This document shows, in pieces, positions 44,810-53,511 of a DNA stretch of 64,000 nucleotides. Under the pieces are notes generated by a model. That model saw nothing but the letters and a program-made list of their open reading frames with translations. It had not been told where the DNA came from and did no database searches. The position numbers and the translations under genes are program-made. The stretch is from Burkholderiales bacterium RIFCSPLOWO2_12_FULL_61_40 (GTDB lineage: Bacteria > Pseudomonadota > Gammaproteobacteria > Burkholderiales > Burkholderiaceae_C). Position 1 is the first letter of the stretch. The number at the start of each line of letters is the position of its first letter. The stretch spans positions 1 to 64,000 of the forward strand of contig MESI01000083.1 in assembly GCA_001770935.1 (NCBI GenBank), in the 5' to 3' direction.

Positions 44810-46075
44810 TCACTCCCTCTCACTCTTTGCGGTAGCATTTTTACTACCATTATTGACAACTGTCAGCAAGACATTTTCCGTTTGCTGGCGAATCTTTGCC
44901 GCCGAAAATCTGCTTTGCACATAAGACAAACCTGCGGCACCCATGCGCGCAGCTCGCGCGTCATCATTCAGCAAATCAAGAACCTGTCCACTGAGCTGCT
45001 CATCATTATCAGGCTCGAAAATCATTCCTGCTGCCGCTTCATCCACAATCCGCTGCGCCTCCCCGCGAATTCCGCACAACACTACTTTACCGCAAGCCAT
45101 GTAGTCAATCAGCTTGGTTGGAATGGCACCATCAAACAAAGGAATATCTCGCAATGTGACCAAGCATAGGTCGGCCGCATTAATAAACATACGCGCTTCA
45201 TCCTTAGGGACTGGTGGAAGCACGAGAACATTCTTCAAGCCAAGTTCTGCCACTTGCTTTTCAGTGTCAACCCGCTTCATACCATCCCCGATCAAGACAA
45301 AAAGTATGTCTTGCTGAGTTTGTAGCCGTTGTGCGGTGCGGAGCGTGACAGGAAGGTTATTGGCTTCACCCAACGCGCCGAAGTACAAAACGATTTTCTT
45401 GTCTTGCCAACCATGCGCCTGACGGACAAACTCTGCCCCAAGAGCATCAGGGTAAAGCTTGTCAAAATCGACGCCACAGGTAACGAGCTCAACTTTACTT
45501 TTTGGCCAACCCCGCGCACAGATATCGTCACGAATCCCTTCGGTAAGTGCGACGATCTTCTTCGACTTGTTATAAAGAAGTCGCTCCATCCAGACCATGA
45601 TGCCGATGAGTTGCTTGTTCTTAAGTATCCCCATCTGCACAGCTGATGCTGGCCACAGATCACGAACCTCAATCACAAAAGGGATTCTCCGCACCTTGCA
45701 AACGAGCCAAGCTGAAAACATCGGAAAAATCGGTGGCGATGATGCCAACACCACATCCGGCTTGTCAATGGTCAACAAACCAATCGGACAAGACAGAGAA
45801 AAGGAAATAAAGCTCAGCAAACGCCCAAGATAGCTGCGATGCAACTCGGAGTAGGTATAAGTCCGCACCACGTTCACTTTGCCGTCGCGCTCGCTTCTGA
45901 CAATGCGCCGATACCAGGGCAGCATCGGCATGTTTCGTTGCATATAGCCAGTTTCACCGGACACCACAGTGACTTCGTGGCCGCGCTCAGCGAGGAATTG
46001 AGTCAACTCATAGACCAGCGAATGTCCAGGCGCGCCATGTCCCTGGTAGTACTGATACACAACCGCTACCTTCAT
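44810..46075 (-). CDS. Glycosyltransferase family 4 (WbuB-like)
   Basis: A 421-residue GT-B enzyme. The N-terminal acceptor domain begins VAVVYQYYQGHGAPGHSLVY; the donor domain has VLYFGALGEANNLPVTLRTA and FDGAIPTKLIDYMACGKVVL with the nucleotide-sugar Glu region. The WbuB subgroup often adds FucNAc-type or related amino sugars. It starts at MKVAVVYQYY, overlapping the previous gene's stop by 4 bp. It is the last gene of the cluster and converges on DUF3567. Confidence 0.86.
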   Translation of the reverse strand: MKVAVVYQYYQGHGAPGHSLVYELTQFLAERGHEVTVVSGETGYMQRNMPMLPWYRRIVRSERDGKVNVVRTYTYSELHRSYLGRLLSFISFSLSCPIGLLTIDKPDVVLASSPPIFPMFSAWLVCKVRRIPFVIEVRDLWPASAVQMGILKNKQLIGIMVWMERLLYNKSKKIVALTEGIRDDICARGWPKSKVELVTCGVDFDKLYPDALGAEFVRQAHGWQDKKIVLYFGALGEANNLPVTLRTAQRLQTQQDILFVLIGDGMKRVDTEKQVAELGLKNVLVLPPVPKDEARMFINAADLCLVTLRDIPLFDGAIPTKLIDYMACGKVVLCGIRGEAQRIVDEAAAGMIFEPDNDEQLSGQVLDLLNDDARAARMGAAGLSYVQSRFSAAKIRQQTENVLLTVVNNGSKNATAKSERE

Positions 46076-47307
46076 CGCAATGCCTCGTAAATTTTCACCA
46101 GCTCTTTTTCTTCTTCTTCCCAGCAAATTTGTTCACGTACTGTTGCAAGGTTAGCCCGCCAAGATGCAAGGCGTTGTTCATCCCCAAAAAAATCATCAAT
46201 CAATGACGCCAGTTTTTCAGGTGTACTCGTATCCCCCACTGAACCGATCTGTTGCCCTTCAACCATTTTCCGAATTTCAGGCAAATCACTGGCCAAAATC
46301 GGAAGGCCGGCAGCGATGAATTCAAACAGTTTGTTTGGCGTGCAATAGTGGTTATTTAAACATGTAGCTTGATAGGGGATCACCCCAGCATCCGCAGCCA
46401 CAGTAAACGTCAGCAAATCCTTCTGCGGAACTGCTGGATGGAAATAAACTCTTTCTCTCAGTTCGACTGCCAGAGCCTTGTTCTGAAGACTGCGCAATAA
46501 AAGCCCATCTCCGAGAACCACAAGCACCACCGAGGGGTTTTGTACGTGGCGCATGGCATCTACCAACACCTCCAAGTTGCGCCCTGCTGAGAGACCACCT
46601 TGAAGCAACAATACTTTCTTGTCTGCGGACAAACCAAAGGCTTCGTGGAAGCGTCGAGAACGTGCCGGAATATTGAACGAACGTTCAGCGTTATAGATCA
46701 CCTTGACCTCGCTTACGCCATACCGTCGTTCCAACTCCGTCGCAATCGACTGATTGACGGTAATAACCACGTCGCAAGCCCCGATGTACTTGGCCTCAAT
46801 CTCTGCCCAGCGACGCTTCTCGCGATCAGCAAATTCTTGCTCACTGTAAAGTTCGTGACTGTCATAAACCAGCCGCGCACCGCATATGTCCGCCACCTGC
46901 TTGGCAACTGGCAACATCGGCAGATCGTTTGCAACAAAAACTGCAGGCGAGTATCGAGATGCCGTGCTGTAAAAGAGCTTGGAATAAAACGACTCCTGAT
47001 CCACCAAATGGCGCCAGGCTAGGCGCTTCATCCAGCGCATCAGGCGGCCATTCATAGGCAGGCGCCCCCGCACCCACCGGTAGGTATACAGAACCAGATT
47101 TTCCCGTTTGGCTTGGCCGGACTCTGAGCCAATTCTCACAACGCGCCGATCATCCTCTCCCTTGGTATCGAGGGGCATTGCAATAATCGTCACTTCCCAG
47201 CCTGCAGCCTCTAGGCTATCGGCTTCCAACAAGATTCTGCGGTCAATCTGCCGATCAGGCGTCAGCATCACCACTAGTCGATTTTCACGCAATGCGACCT
47301 CATGCAT
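46072..47307 (-). CDS. Glycosyltransferase family 4
   Basis: A 411-residue cytoplasmic GT-B enzyme. Visible are RLVVMLTPDRQIDRRILLEA, VYDSHELYSEQEFADREKRR, the donor-domain opening VLLLQGGLSAGRNLEVLVDA and the sugar-binding CTPNKLFEFIAAGLPILAS. It is related in design to the GT at 49262-50470 (shared DRRIL, YDSHELY-type and PNKLFEF motifs). Linkage and sugars cannot be predicted. The start overlaps the asnB-like gene by 8 bp. Confidence 0.86.
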   Translation of the reverse strand: MHEVALRENRLVVMLTPDRQIDRRILLEADSLEAAGWEVTIIAMPLDTKGEDDRRVVRIGSESGQAKRENLVLYTYRWVRGRLPMNGRLMRWMKRLAWRHLVDQESFYSKLFYSTASRYSPAVFVANDLPMLPVAKQVADICGARLVYDSHELYSEQEFADREKRRWAEIEAKYIGACDVVITVNQSIATELERRYGVSEVKVIYNAERSFNIPARSRRFHEAFGLSADKKVLLLQGGLSAGRNLEVLVDAMRHVQNPSVVLVVLGDGLLLRSLQNKALAVELRERVYFHPAVPQKDLLTFTVAADAGVIPYQATCLNNHYCTPNKLFEFIAAGLPILASDLPEIRKMVEGQQIGSVGDTSTPEKLASLIDDFFGDEQRLASWRANLATVREQICWEEEEKELVKIYEALR

Positions 47308-49216
47308 TAGGTTTCATGTCCCCGTCGATGTAAATGCGGTGCCATAGCTCCAAGCACAATAATCCCCAGACAACACGGCCAAATTCGCGCTCATTATCCA
47401 GCGCTTTTTCCATCGCTGCAAAGTTATAGAGGCCACGCTGTCGAACCCGGTCTGAAAGCAAAGTATCCCGAACGAAATCCTTGGCTACACCTTTTGTCCA
47501 CTGCGTCAAAGGCGTCGGAAAACCCATCTTGTCTTTACGTTCAAATATTTGAGCGGGCACGGTATTGCGCACTGACTCCTTGAACAGATGTTTCATTCGG
47601 CCACCAGAAAACTTGATGTTGGGTGGAATGCGCGCCATGAATTCCACGATGCGATGATCCAGCAACGGTACTCGCGATTCGATGGATGCCGCCATGCTGG
47701 TCCGGTCTTCCACATGCAACAGCGCAGGCAATGAGCCCTTCAAATCAAAGTAGGTCATCCGGTTGATCATCGAGTGAAGCCCATCGCGATTGAATATTTG
47801 CTGAAATGACTCAAACGGCGAATACCTACCTTCGAATACGCCCGGATTGAACAAGTTTGACATACCTTCACTTCGATCGATGAGTTTGAAATAGCGCCGA
47901 TCTGGTGAATCAAACAAACCATCCTTCCAAAGCCCCTGCATCATTGGCTTGTAAGTCTGTAACAAAGGCAAATTGGGGACTATCGACTCAAGCGTTACAG
48001 CATAGGGGTTTTGGTTCGCTGTCTCATAAATCGCACCTGACAAACACTTCTCAAGATAAGCCACCAAATAGCGCGCATAGCCGATGAACAGTTCGTCGCC
48101 GCCTTGTCCACCCAAAACCACTTTTACATGCTGCGCCGCCAGCTTGGACACGTAATATTGTGGAATCACGCCAGGGCCGGCAAGGGGTTCGTCCATGTAA
48201 TACATCAGACGCGGCAACAACTCCGGCAACTCAGAGCCCTGGATGTAGATTTCCTTGTAGTCGGTCCCGGCAAAAGCGGCAACCGTTTTGGCGTAACCGG
48301 TTTCATCAAACTGAGGTCCGTCCGGAAATGCTCCGGTAAAGGTTTTGATGCATTCGCCTTTGAGTAGATCAGCCGCCAGACAAACTACCGCACTTGAATC
48401 CAGCCCGCCTGACAAATGCGCACCCAGCGGAACATCCGAGCGTAGGTGCATGCGTGTGGCATCTTCTATCAATCCTGCCAAATGGTCGATAAACCATGCC
48501 TCATTATGCCTATCGTCAATGTCGTAATTTACATCCCAATATTGACGTAGTTTTAGAACAGACTTACCGTCACTCAATTGCACAACCATGCAATGCCCTG
48601 GCTCCAGTTTTTGAATACCTTTGAACAGGGTTTTTTCATTCAAACAAAACTGGAAGGTTAGATAGTCCTGTAGGCCTGAGCTACTGGATTCAGCCTTGAC
48701 TAACCCCGAAGCCAAAATCGCCTTGATTTCCGAGCCAAACACAAGCGATACACCATCAAAATGGTAGTAAAAAGGCTTAATGCCGACCCGGTCACGCGCG
48801 CAAAACAGCCGGTTATGCGCCCTGTCCCAAATCGCAAAGGCAAACATGCCAATGAACCGATCAACGCACGCCTCACCCCATTCGCGATAGGCATACAACA
48901 ACACCTCGGTATCGGAATACGAGTGAATCGGATGTCCCTTGGCGATCAATTCACGGCGCAGTTCCAAGTAGTTGTAGATTGCACCATTGAAGGCAACCGT
49001 TAACTGCCCATCAACGGTCGTCATCGGTTGCTTGCCGTGCTCCGGGTCAATGATCGCCAAACGGCGGTGCCCCAGTACGACACGCTGCTCGGGATCGAGA
49101 AATACCCCTTCGCCATCCGGCCCACGGTGACTGATGCTGTCCAGCATGGGGCGTATCCGGCCTGTAAGTTCATCTGCAGAAAACCTTTGGCCGATCAGTC
49201 CAGTAAAACCGCACAT
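47300..49216 (-). CDS. asnB: Asparagine synthetase-like amidotransferase
   Basis: A 638-residue protein. The N-terminal glutaminase domain starts with the catalytic Cys2 (MCGFTGLIGQRF) and has SISHRGPDGEG and LGHRRLAIID. The synthetase domain has the PP-loop LSGGLDSSAVVCLA. In polysaccharide clusters such homologues (WbpS type in Pseudomonas) amidate sugar uronic acids rather than make asparagine. With wbpA-I making a diacetamido-mannuronic acid, uronamide formation is the likely job. Housekeeping asparagine synthesis remains possible. Confidence 0.88.
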   Translation of the reverse strand: MCGFTGLIGQRFSADELTGRIRPMLDSISHRGPDGEGVFLDPEQRVVLGHRRLAIIDPEHGKQPMTTVDGQLTVAFNGAIYNYLELRRELIAKGHPIHSYSDTEVLLYAYREWGEACVDRFIGMFAFAIWDRAHNRLFCARDRVGIKPFYYHFDGVSLVFGSEIKAILASGLVKAESSSSGLQDYLTFQFCLNEKTLFKGIQKLEPGHCMVVQLSDGKSVLKLRQYWDVNYDIDDRHNEAWFIDHLAGLIEDATRMHLRSDVPLGAHLSGGLDSSAVVCLAADLLKGECIKTFTGAFPDGPQFDETGYAKTVAAFAGTDYKEIYIQGSELPELLPRLMYYMDEPLAGPGVIPQYYVSKLAAQHVKVVLGGQGGDELFIGYARYLVAYLEKCLSGAIYETANQNPYAVTLESIVPNLPLLQTYKPMMQGLWKDGLFDSPDRRYFKLIDRSEGMSNLFNPGVFEGRYSPFESFQQIFNRDGLHSMINRMTYFDLKGSLPALLHVEDRTSMAASIESRVPLLDHRIVEFMARIPPNIKFSGGRMKHLFKESVRNTVPAQIFERKDKMGFPTPLTQWTKGVAKDFVRDTLLSDRVRQRGLYNFAAMEKALDNEREFGRVVWGLLCLELWHRIYIDGDMKPNA

Positions 49217-49261
49217 ATTCTATTTTTCGCCTTCTTTGATGCAATTCGGAGCATGACAACG

Positions 49262-50470
49262 TTACGTGAGCAGAGATCCGTAGATGGCAAGCAGCTTAAC
49301 CTCTTCCACGCACCAATTCAATTCCTGCTTGGCTACAAGTGCACCTTGGCGCAAACGTGTCAACAACTCGTCATCGTTCATCACCCTGTTAATTTCCATT
49401 GCAATCTTTGCCGGATCACTCAGGTCAGCAGCAAGACCGTTTCCATATCGAGTAATGATTTCGCCTAGGAACGGAAGGTCATTACAAATGAACGGAATCT
49501 CTGCAATAGCGAATTCAAAAAGTTTGTTGGGGCTGCAGAAATGGTTATTTTCGTCCACTCCAAAATATGGAATAACCCCAATATCTGCGTCACAGGTTAT
49601 TGGATGCAACCTATCAGAATCGACACCTCCGAAAAAATGCACTCTATTTTCAAGACCATTTTCCTCAACGATTTTTAGCAGTACTTCTTCATATGCACCG
49701 TAACCCACAATGACCAAGACAGTTCCTTCATCAAAGTGGCGTGCTGCCAATACCAACTTATCAATGCCGCGATTGTCCGATATCCAGCCTTGATACAAAA
49801 CAATTCGCATTGAAGGCGTCAAATTAAACCGCTCCCGAAGTGGAGTTACATGAAGTCGCGGAAGAAGTGGGGCGGCATTTAGAATCACATCAGGAACTTT
49901 GATGTTATATTGTTTCGCCATTAGTTTCGCAATGTAAGGATTCACCGTAAGAACTCGGTCTGCATAACGAATCCACTTGCGTTCCCGGCGCATATAGCGC
50001 CGCTGGGTTGCAATTGGCAACTGCGTTTGAGCGTAATAAAGCTCATGTGCGTCGTACACCAAGGGAACTTTACGAAAACGAGCTAACTCTACACCGGCCC
50101 GTAGCATAGGGTAGTCATGCACATGGATAACGTCCACTTGGTATTCTAGAAGACGGTCAAATACAAACTTGTCAAAGCTGGAGAAATCGAGCCTAGCGGC
50201 CGCGTAGCGAAAAGCCCGCCAAGCCAAGCTGTTCAGCCGTGTGCCAGACTTTAGGCGCATTCGCCGCGCCCAAGGTGCAAAACGCGAATCACCCCAATCA
50301 TAGACAAATCGCTCTATCCGCACGCCATCGGTGACGTAGGACTCGCGGGCGGCACACTCAAAACCTGCAAGTAAGGTGACCTCGTGACCGTGGCTTACCA
50401 GCGATTTCGCTTCCTGCAGTATCCGCCTATCAATCATCAGATGATCTGCGGTAGCCATCAAAATTTTCAT
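49262..50470 (-). CDS. Glycosyltransferase family 4
   Basis: A 402-residue GT-B enzyme: MATADHLMIDRRILQEAKSL, VYDAHELYYAQTQLPIATQR, IVLYQGWISDNRGIDKLVLA and CSPNKLFEFAIAEIPFICND. The base composition is clearly more AT-rich than the flanking chromosome. The ATG overlaps the stop of the small secreted-protein gene at 50470. It is similar in plan to the 46072-47307 enzyme, so the two may have arisen by duplication. Confidence 0.86.
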   Translation of the reverse strand: MKILMATADHLMIDRRILQEAKSLVSHGHEVTLLAGFECAARESYVTDGVRIERFVYDWGDSRFAPWARRMRLKSGTRLNSLAWRAFRYAAARLDFSSFDKFVFDRLLEYQVDVIHVHDYPMLRAGVELARFRKVPLVYDAHELYYAQTQLPIATQRRYMRRERKWIRYADRVLTVNPYIAKLMAKQYNIKVPDVILNAAPLLPRLHVTPLRERFNLTPSMRIVLYQGWISDNRGIDKLVLAARHFDEGTVLVIVGYGAYEEVLLKIVEENGLENRVHFFGGVDSDRLHPITCDADIGVIPYFGVDENNHFCSPNKLFEFAIAEIPFICNDLPFLGEIITRYGNGLAADLSDPAKIAMEINRVMNDDELLTRLRQGALVAKQELNWCVEEVKLLAIYGSLLT

Positions 50471-50802
50471 TAGGGAAGCAACCTATTTATATAAGGAACC
50501 TCAAGTTCGACAGTTTGCGCATGTAAGTCATTGATTTTATTGAAAATGCAAAAAAAAGTGGCGCTTGTAGTGCCACGTTTTTCTTCTTTTAAATCAATGG
50601 GTTGCGAACAACTGTCGAACTTGGGCGTGAGATCCCAATAATCAGCAACTATGTAACTAAACTTATCCACAACAGCAATAGAAACCGGCATTGGTTTACC
50701 ATCCGGCAAAGTTAAATTTCTAATCAAATCAGCATTAGCCCACGTTTTTGCACCAATCAAAATTAGACTGGCCACAATCAACCATCGCAGCTGTAAACAC
50801 AT
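50470..50802 (-). CDS. Small exported protein of unknown function within the polysaccharide cluster
   Basis: A 110-residue protein. A signal peptide (LRWLIVASLILIGAKTWA) is followed by a mature part of about 87 residues with two Cys (FDSCSQPIDL; ATFFCIFNKI) that could form a disulfide. I recognise no family. It overlaps the next glycosyltransferase start by one base and follows the upstream one directly, so it is expressed with the cluster. A periplasmic role in export or assembly of the polysaccharide is possible but unproven. Confidence 0.68.
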   Translation of the reverse strand: MCLQLRWLIVASLILIGAKTWANADLIRNLTLPDGKPMPVSIAVVDKFSYIVADYWDLTPKFDSCSQPIDLKEEKRGTTSATFFCIFNKINDLHAQTVELEVPYINRLLP

Positions 50803-50803
50803 C

Positions 50804-52069
50804 TTATTCAATCCTCTCTTTAAGCATATCTGCATAGACAGCCGTCAGCATTTTGACCACAGCATCACTCGAATAACGCAGAACTGCCACCTTGCGTATC
50901 AGTCTTGGATCGAATTCTTCCCTGCGGGATGCCATGTTGAGCATTCCTTTTGCCATGGCCTCTGCCGATTTATCCACGACCAAACCAAGACTAGGGTGGG
51001 TAACAACGTCCATTGGACCACCACAATTCGAGGTTAGGACGGGGCGTCCGCAGCTCATGGCCTCAATAGCCACGACACCAAATGTTTCACTTTCACTTGA
51101 AATCACCAGAAAATCACAGTCGCGGTAATGCTTAACCAAAGCACGGCGACCCGCCAAGCCAGAAAATTCGACGTTGTTTTCAAGGCCAAGGGTCAAAACA
51201 ATCTGCCGTAGATCTGTCTCAAGCTCTCCTGACCCCACCAATCTCAGACAAAGCCTCGGCTCAGTCTGAACGGCCATTGCTAATGCTCTCAGGAGCACGT
51301 CGACACGTTTAACTGGTACGAAGTGACCGACCCATAAGGCACGGATTCGTGCATCGCGTGCGCGAGGCTCAGCAACAAACACTTCTGTATCAACCACATT
51401 CGGCAGCACCCTTGATCGGTCGTAGTGCTTCATCGCAACTTGGTCATTGATATCAGCCAAAAGAGCCCGACTCACTGCAATTAAACAGTCAGCAGCATTA
51501 ATCGCCGCCTCAGTCTGCCGCCTCAAATAGGGTGTGCGAGTCAAGGTTTTGAAGGGGCCAGTGTGCTCCGTGATAACCAATGGCACGCCATATTTTGCCG
51601 CAACCTTCGCGCCGGCACTGCCGTCAGTGTACGACGTATGTGCATGTACTAACTGAAAATCGAAACATTTATCAAGATTAGAAAGCTGCCGAGTAACACC
51701 AAGGGTATAAGTGAATGAATGAGTCTGAAAGGGCAGGAAGCGGCTGCTCACAATGTACGGAAACCGTATTACCGGCACACCTTCAAATACATCCCACTCC
51801 TTGATTTCAAGGCTAAAAAAACATCGTATAGCCTTAACGATGGCTACCGGATTCATACTATTTATCCAAAAAGGTTCACCGCTGAGTACCCGAGCATCAA
51901 TGCCACTAGCACGCAAAGCTTTGACCTGTTCATGCACGAAGATGCCGCCAGCTGGGTGGTAATCTCTTGGATACATATGCGATAACACGAGAACAGCCTT
52001 TGGCATCAACTGAGCTGCGTTAGTCGCAGGTGATGTGCCTGTGCTGACCTCGATTGCATTTCGATTCAA
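50804..52069 (-). CDS. Glycosyltransferase family 4
   Basis: A 421-residue GT-B enzyme: VLVLSHMYPRDYHPAGGIFV, VHAHTSYTDGSAGAKVAAKY, donor-domain ALWVGHFVPVKRVDVLLRAL and SSESETFGVVAIEAMSCGRP with the EX7E-type acidic motif. ATG 52069 overlaps the upstream stop by 4 bp (ATGA). A second ATG at 52006 (MPKAVLVLSH) starts the conserved fold, so the first 21 residues may not be real. Confidence 0.86.
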   Translation of the reverse strand: MNRNAIEVSTGTSPATNAAQLMPKAVLVLSHMYPRDYHPAGGIFVHEQVKALRASGIDARVLSGEPFWINSMNPVAIVKAIRCFFSLEIKEWDVFEGVPVIRFPYIVSSRFLPFQTHSFTYTLGVTRQLSNLDKCFDFQLVHAHTSYTDGSAGAKVAAKYGVPLVITEHTGPFKTLTRTPYLRRQTEAAINAADCLIAVSRALLADINDQVAMKHYDRSRVLPNVVDTEVFVAEPRARDARIRALWVGHFVPVKRVDVLLRALAMAVQTEPRLCLRLVGSGELETDLRQIVLTLGLENNVEFSGLAGRRALVKHYRDCDFLVISSESETFGVVAIEAMSCGRPVLTSNCGGPMDVVTHPSLGLVVDKSAEAMAKGMLNMASRREEFDPRLIRKVAVLRYSSDAVVKMLTAVYADMLKERIE

Positions 52070-53511
52070 TTCAACCTCGCGGACAGGCGCTGCAACAGTA
52101 CTTGATTTTCCTGTCGTAACAACAGGTTTTCACCGTTCAACAATTCACGCTGAGCCTCGATACGATTTGCTAGTTCATTAGCGTGGTTTGCCGCCTTCTG
52201 AACGTTTGCTATAGCAATATCGCGTGCTTGAAGTTGTCGCTCAAGCTGCTCTCGCTTCGCTTCAAGAGCATTTGAAAGCTCATGCGCATCAGTCAGCCGC
52301 TCCGACAGGGAGTGTGTGGAAGGTTCTTCACCGAAGCAGATAGCCACGATCTCGTCTCTGGTGTAACCTTCGCCATAGTCAACATAAAAGACAAGGTCAG
52401 GTGAGGCGCCCATAATTCGGACGAGGCAACCGTGGGGGCCAAACGGCACCCGCGGAAGATCAAATGCATTTATTCCAACTGGCTTGCTCATGCTGTAACG
52501 TTGGCGGACGAAATCGTAAATTTCGATTGTCTCAAACGATCCCTGCCCCATCCGTACGCGCACAGGACTTCGTTGGAAAGCCAGAATCAGAGCGTCCTCT
52601 TTTGAGTCAATTCTCAATGGGCACTCTGGATAGGTGATCGGATTCGGGACGCACTTGATAGACCCAACATCGATCAAACCGGGCAAATGGATTGCGCGAT
52701 TGATGGCAGGGGGTGCAACTGCGGAGTGGCTACCTCGCTCGAACAATACGAGCACCTCGCTACGGAGTGGCATAGGCAGCACGCCCCCTGCGGACAACAT
52801 GGCCTGCAACGCATCAAAGCGCCTTGAAACCAAAAGTGCATCCGCAGATTGCGAGACTGGGCCCCGACGCGTACCGCATTCGGGACAAACTGCATCCTCG
52901 AAAGGATAGTCCAGTCCAGTGACCAACCGACGGGCATCCACTAGGGAATGGTCGCGATATATCCATCGTTCGCCCGATAGCTGAATGGCACGCACACCGA
53001 ACTCTGGCCCTAGCAGATTCGACATGTCTTCTATCGAATAGGTTCGCTGATGAAGATGTGCGTGGTAATGATGGCTACACGCGTGGCAAGTAACCTCTGC
53101 TGCACGAAGCAATTCCTCGTGTGGAACGGCAACCAGCACGTAACGACGAGCAACCCGCGCAAGCTCTGCAAGAGCCTTATCATAGATGCTGTCTGGCAAG
53201 TGCTCAATGACATCGCTAGCAAGAACCAAGTCAAACGAATGATCCGCCAGTGGGATTGCTGCCAAGTCCACCACCAAAGTAGGTGCCAAAACATGCTGCA
53301 AAGCCGCCGCGCTCAGATCGCATCCGAGTACATTCCAACGATCCACCAATCGGTTGGTAATGACTCCATTCCCACAACCGGCATCAAGAATAGTTCTCAC
53401 GTCCTCTGGAATGAGCGCAATCAAATCACTAGCTACAGCTACCTGTTCTTTGACCGGGGACTTCCAAAGATCGCCTTGAGAGAAGTAACGCAAATCGGCG
53501 CGTTCGCTCAT
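52066..53511 (-). CDS. SAM methyltransferase with zinc ribbon-like segment and C-terminal coiled coil
   Basis: 481 residues. The class I methyltransferase domain shows TILDAGCGNGVITNRLVDR (about 40-60) and LVLASDVIEHLPDS. A CPECGTRRG half-ribbon lies near residue 215. A second all-beta region follows. The last ~85 residues form a heptad-rich helix (HELSNALEAKREQLERQL to the end). It is coupled by ATGA to wzt upstream and a glycosyltransferase downstream. In ABC-exported O antigens, coiled-coil methyltransferases such as WbdD cap the chain and set its length; that role fits here, but no kinase domain is present. Confidence 0.8.
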   Translation of the reverse strand: MSERADLRYFSQGDLWKSPVKEQVAVASDLIALIPEDVRTILDAGCGNGVITNRLVDRWNVLGCDLSAAALQHVLAPTLVVDLAAIPLADHSFDLVLASDVIEHLPDSIYDKALAELARVARRYVLVAVPHEELLRAAEVTCHACSHHYHAHLHQRTYSIEDMSNLLGPEFGVRAIQLSGERWIYRDHSLVDARRLVTGLDYPFEDAVCPECGTRRGPVSQSADALLVSRRFDALQAMLSAGGVLPMPLRSEVLVLFERGSHSAVAPPAINRAIHLPGLIDVGSIKCVPNPITYPECPLRIDSKEDALILAFQRSPVRVRMGQGSFETIEIYDFVRQRYSMSKPVGINAFDLPRVPFGPHGCLVRIMGASPDLVFYVDYGEGYTRDEIVAICFGEEPSTHSLSERLTDAHELSNALEAKREQLERQLQARDIAIANVQKAANHANELANRIEAQRELLNGENLLLRQENQVLLQRLSARLN

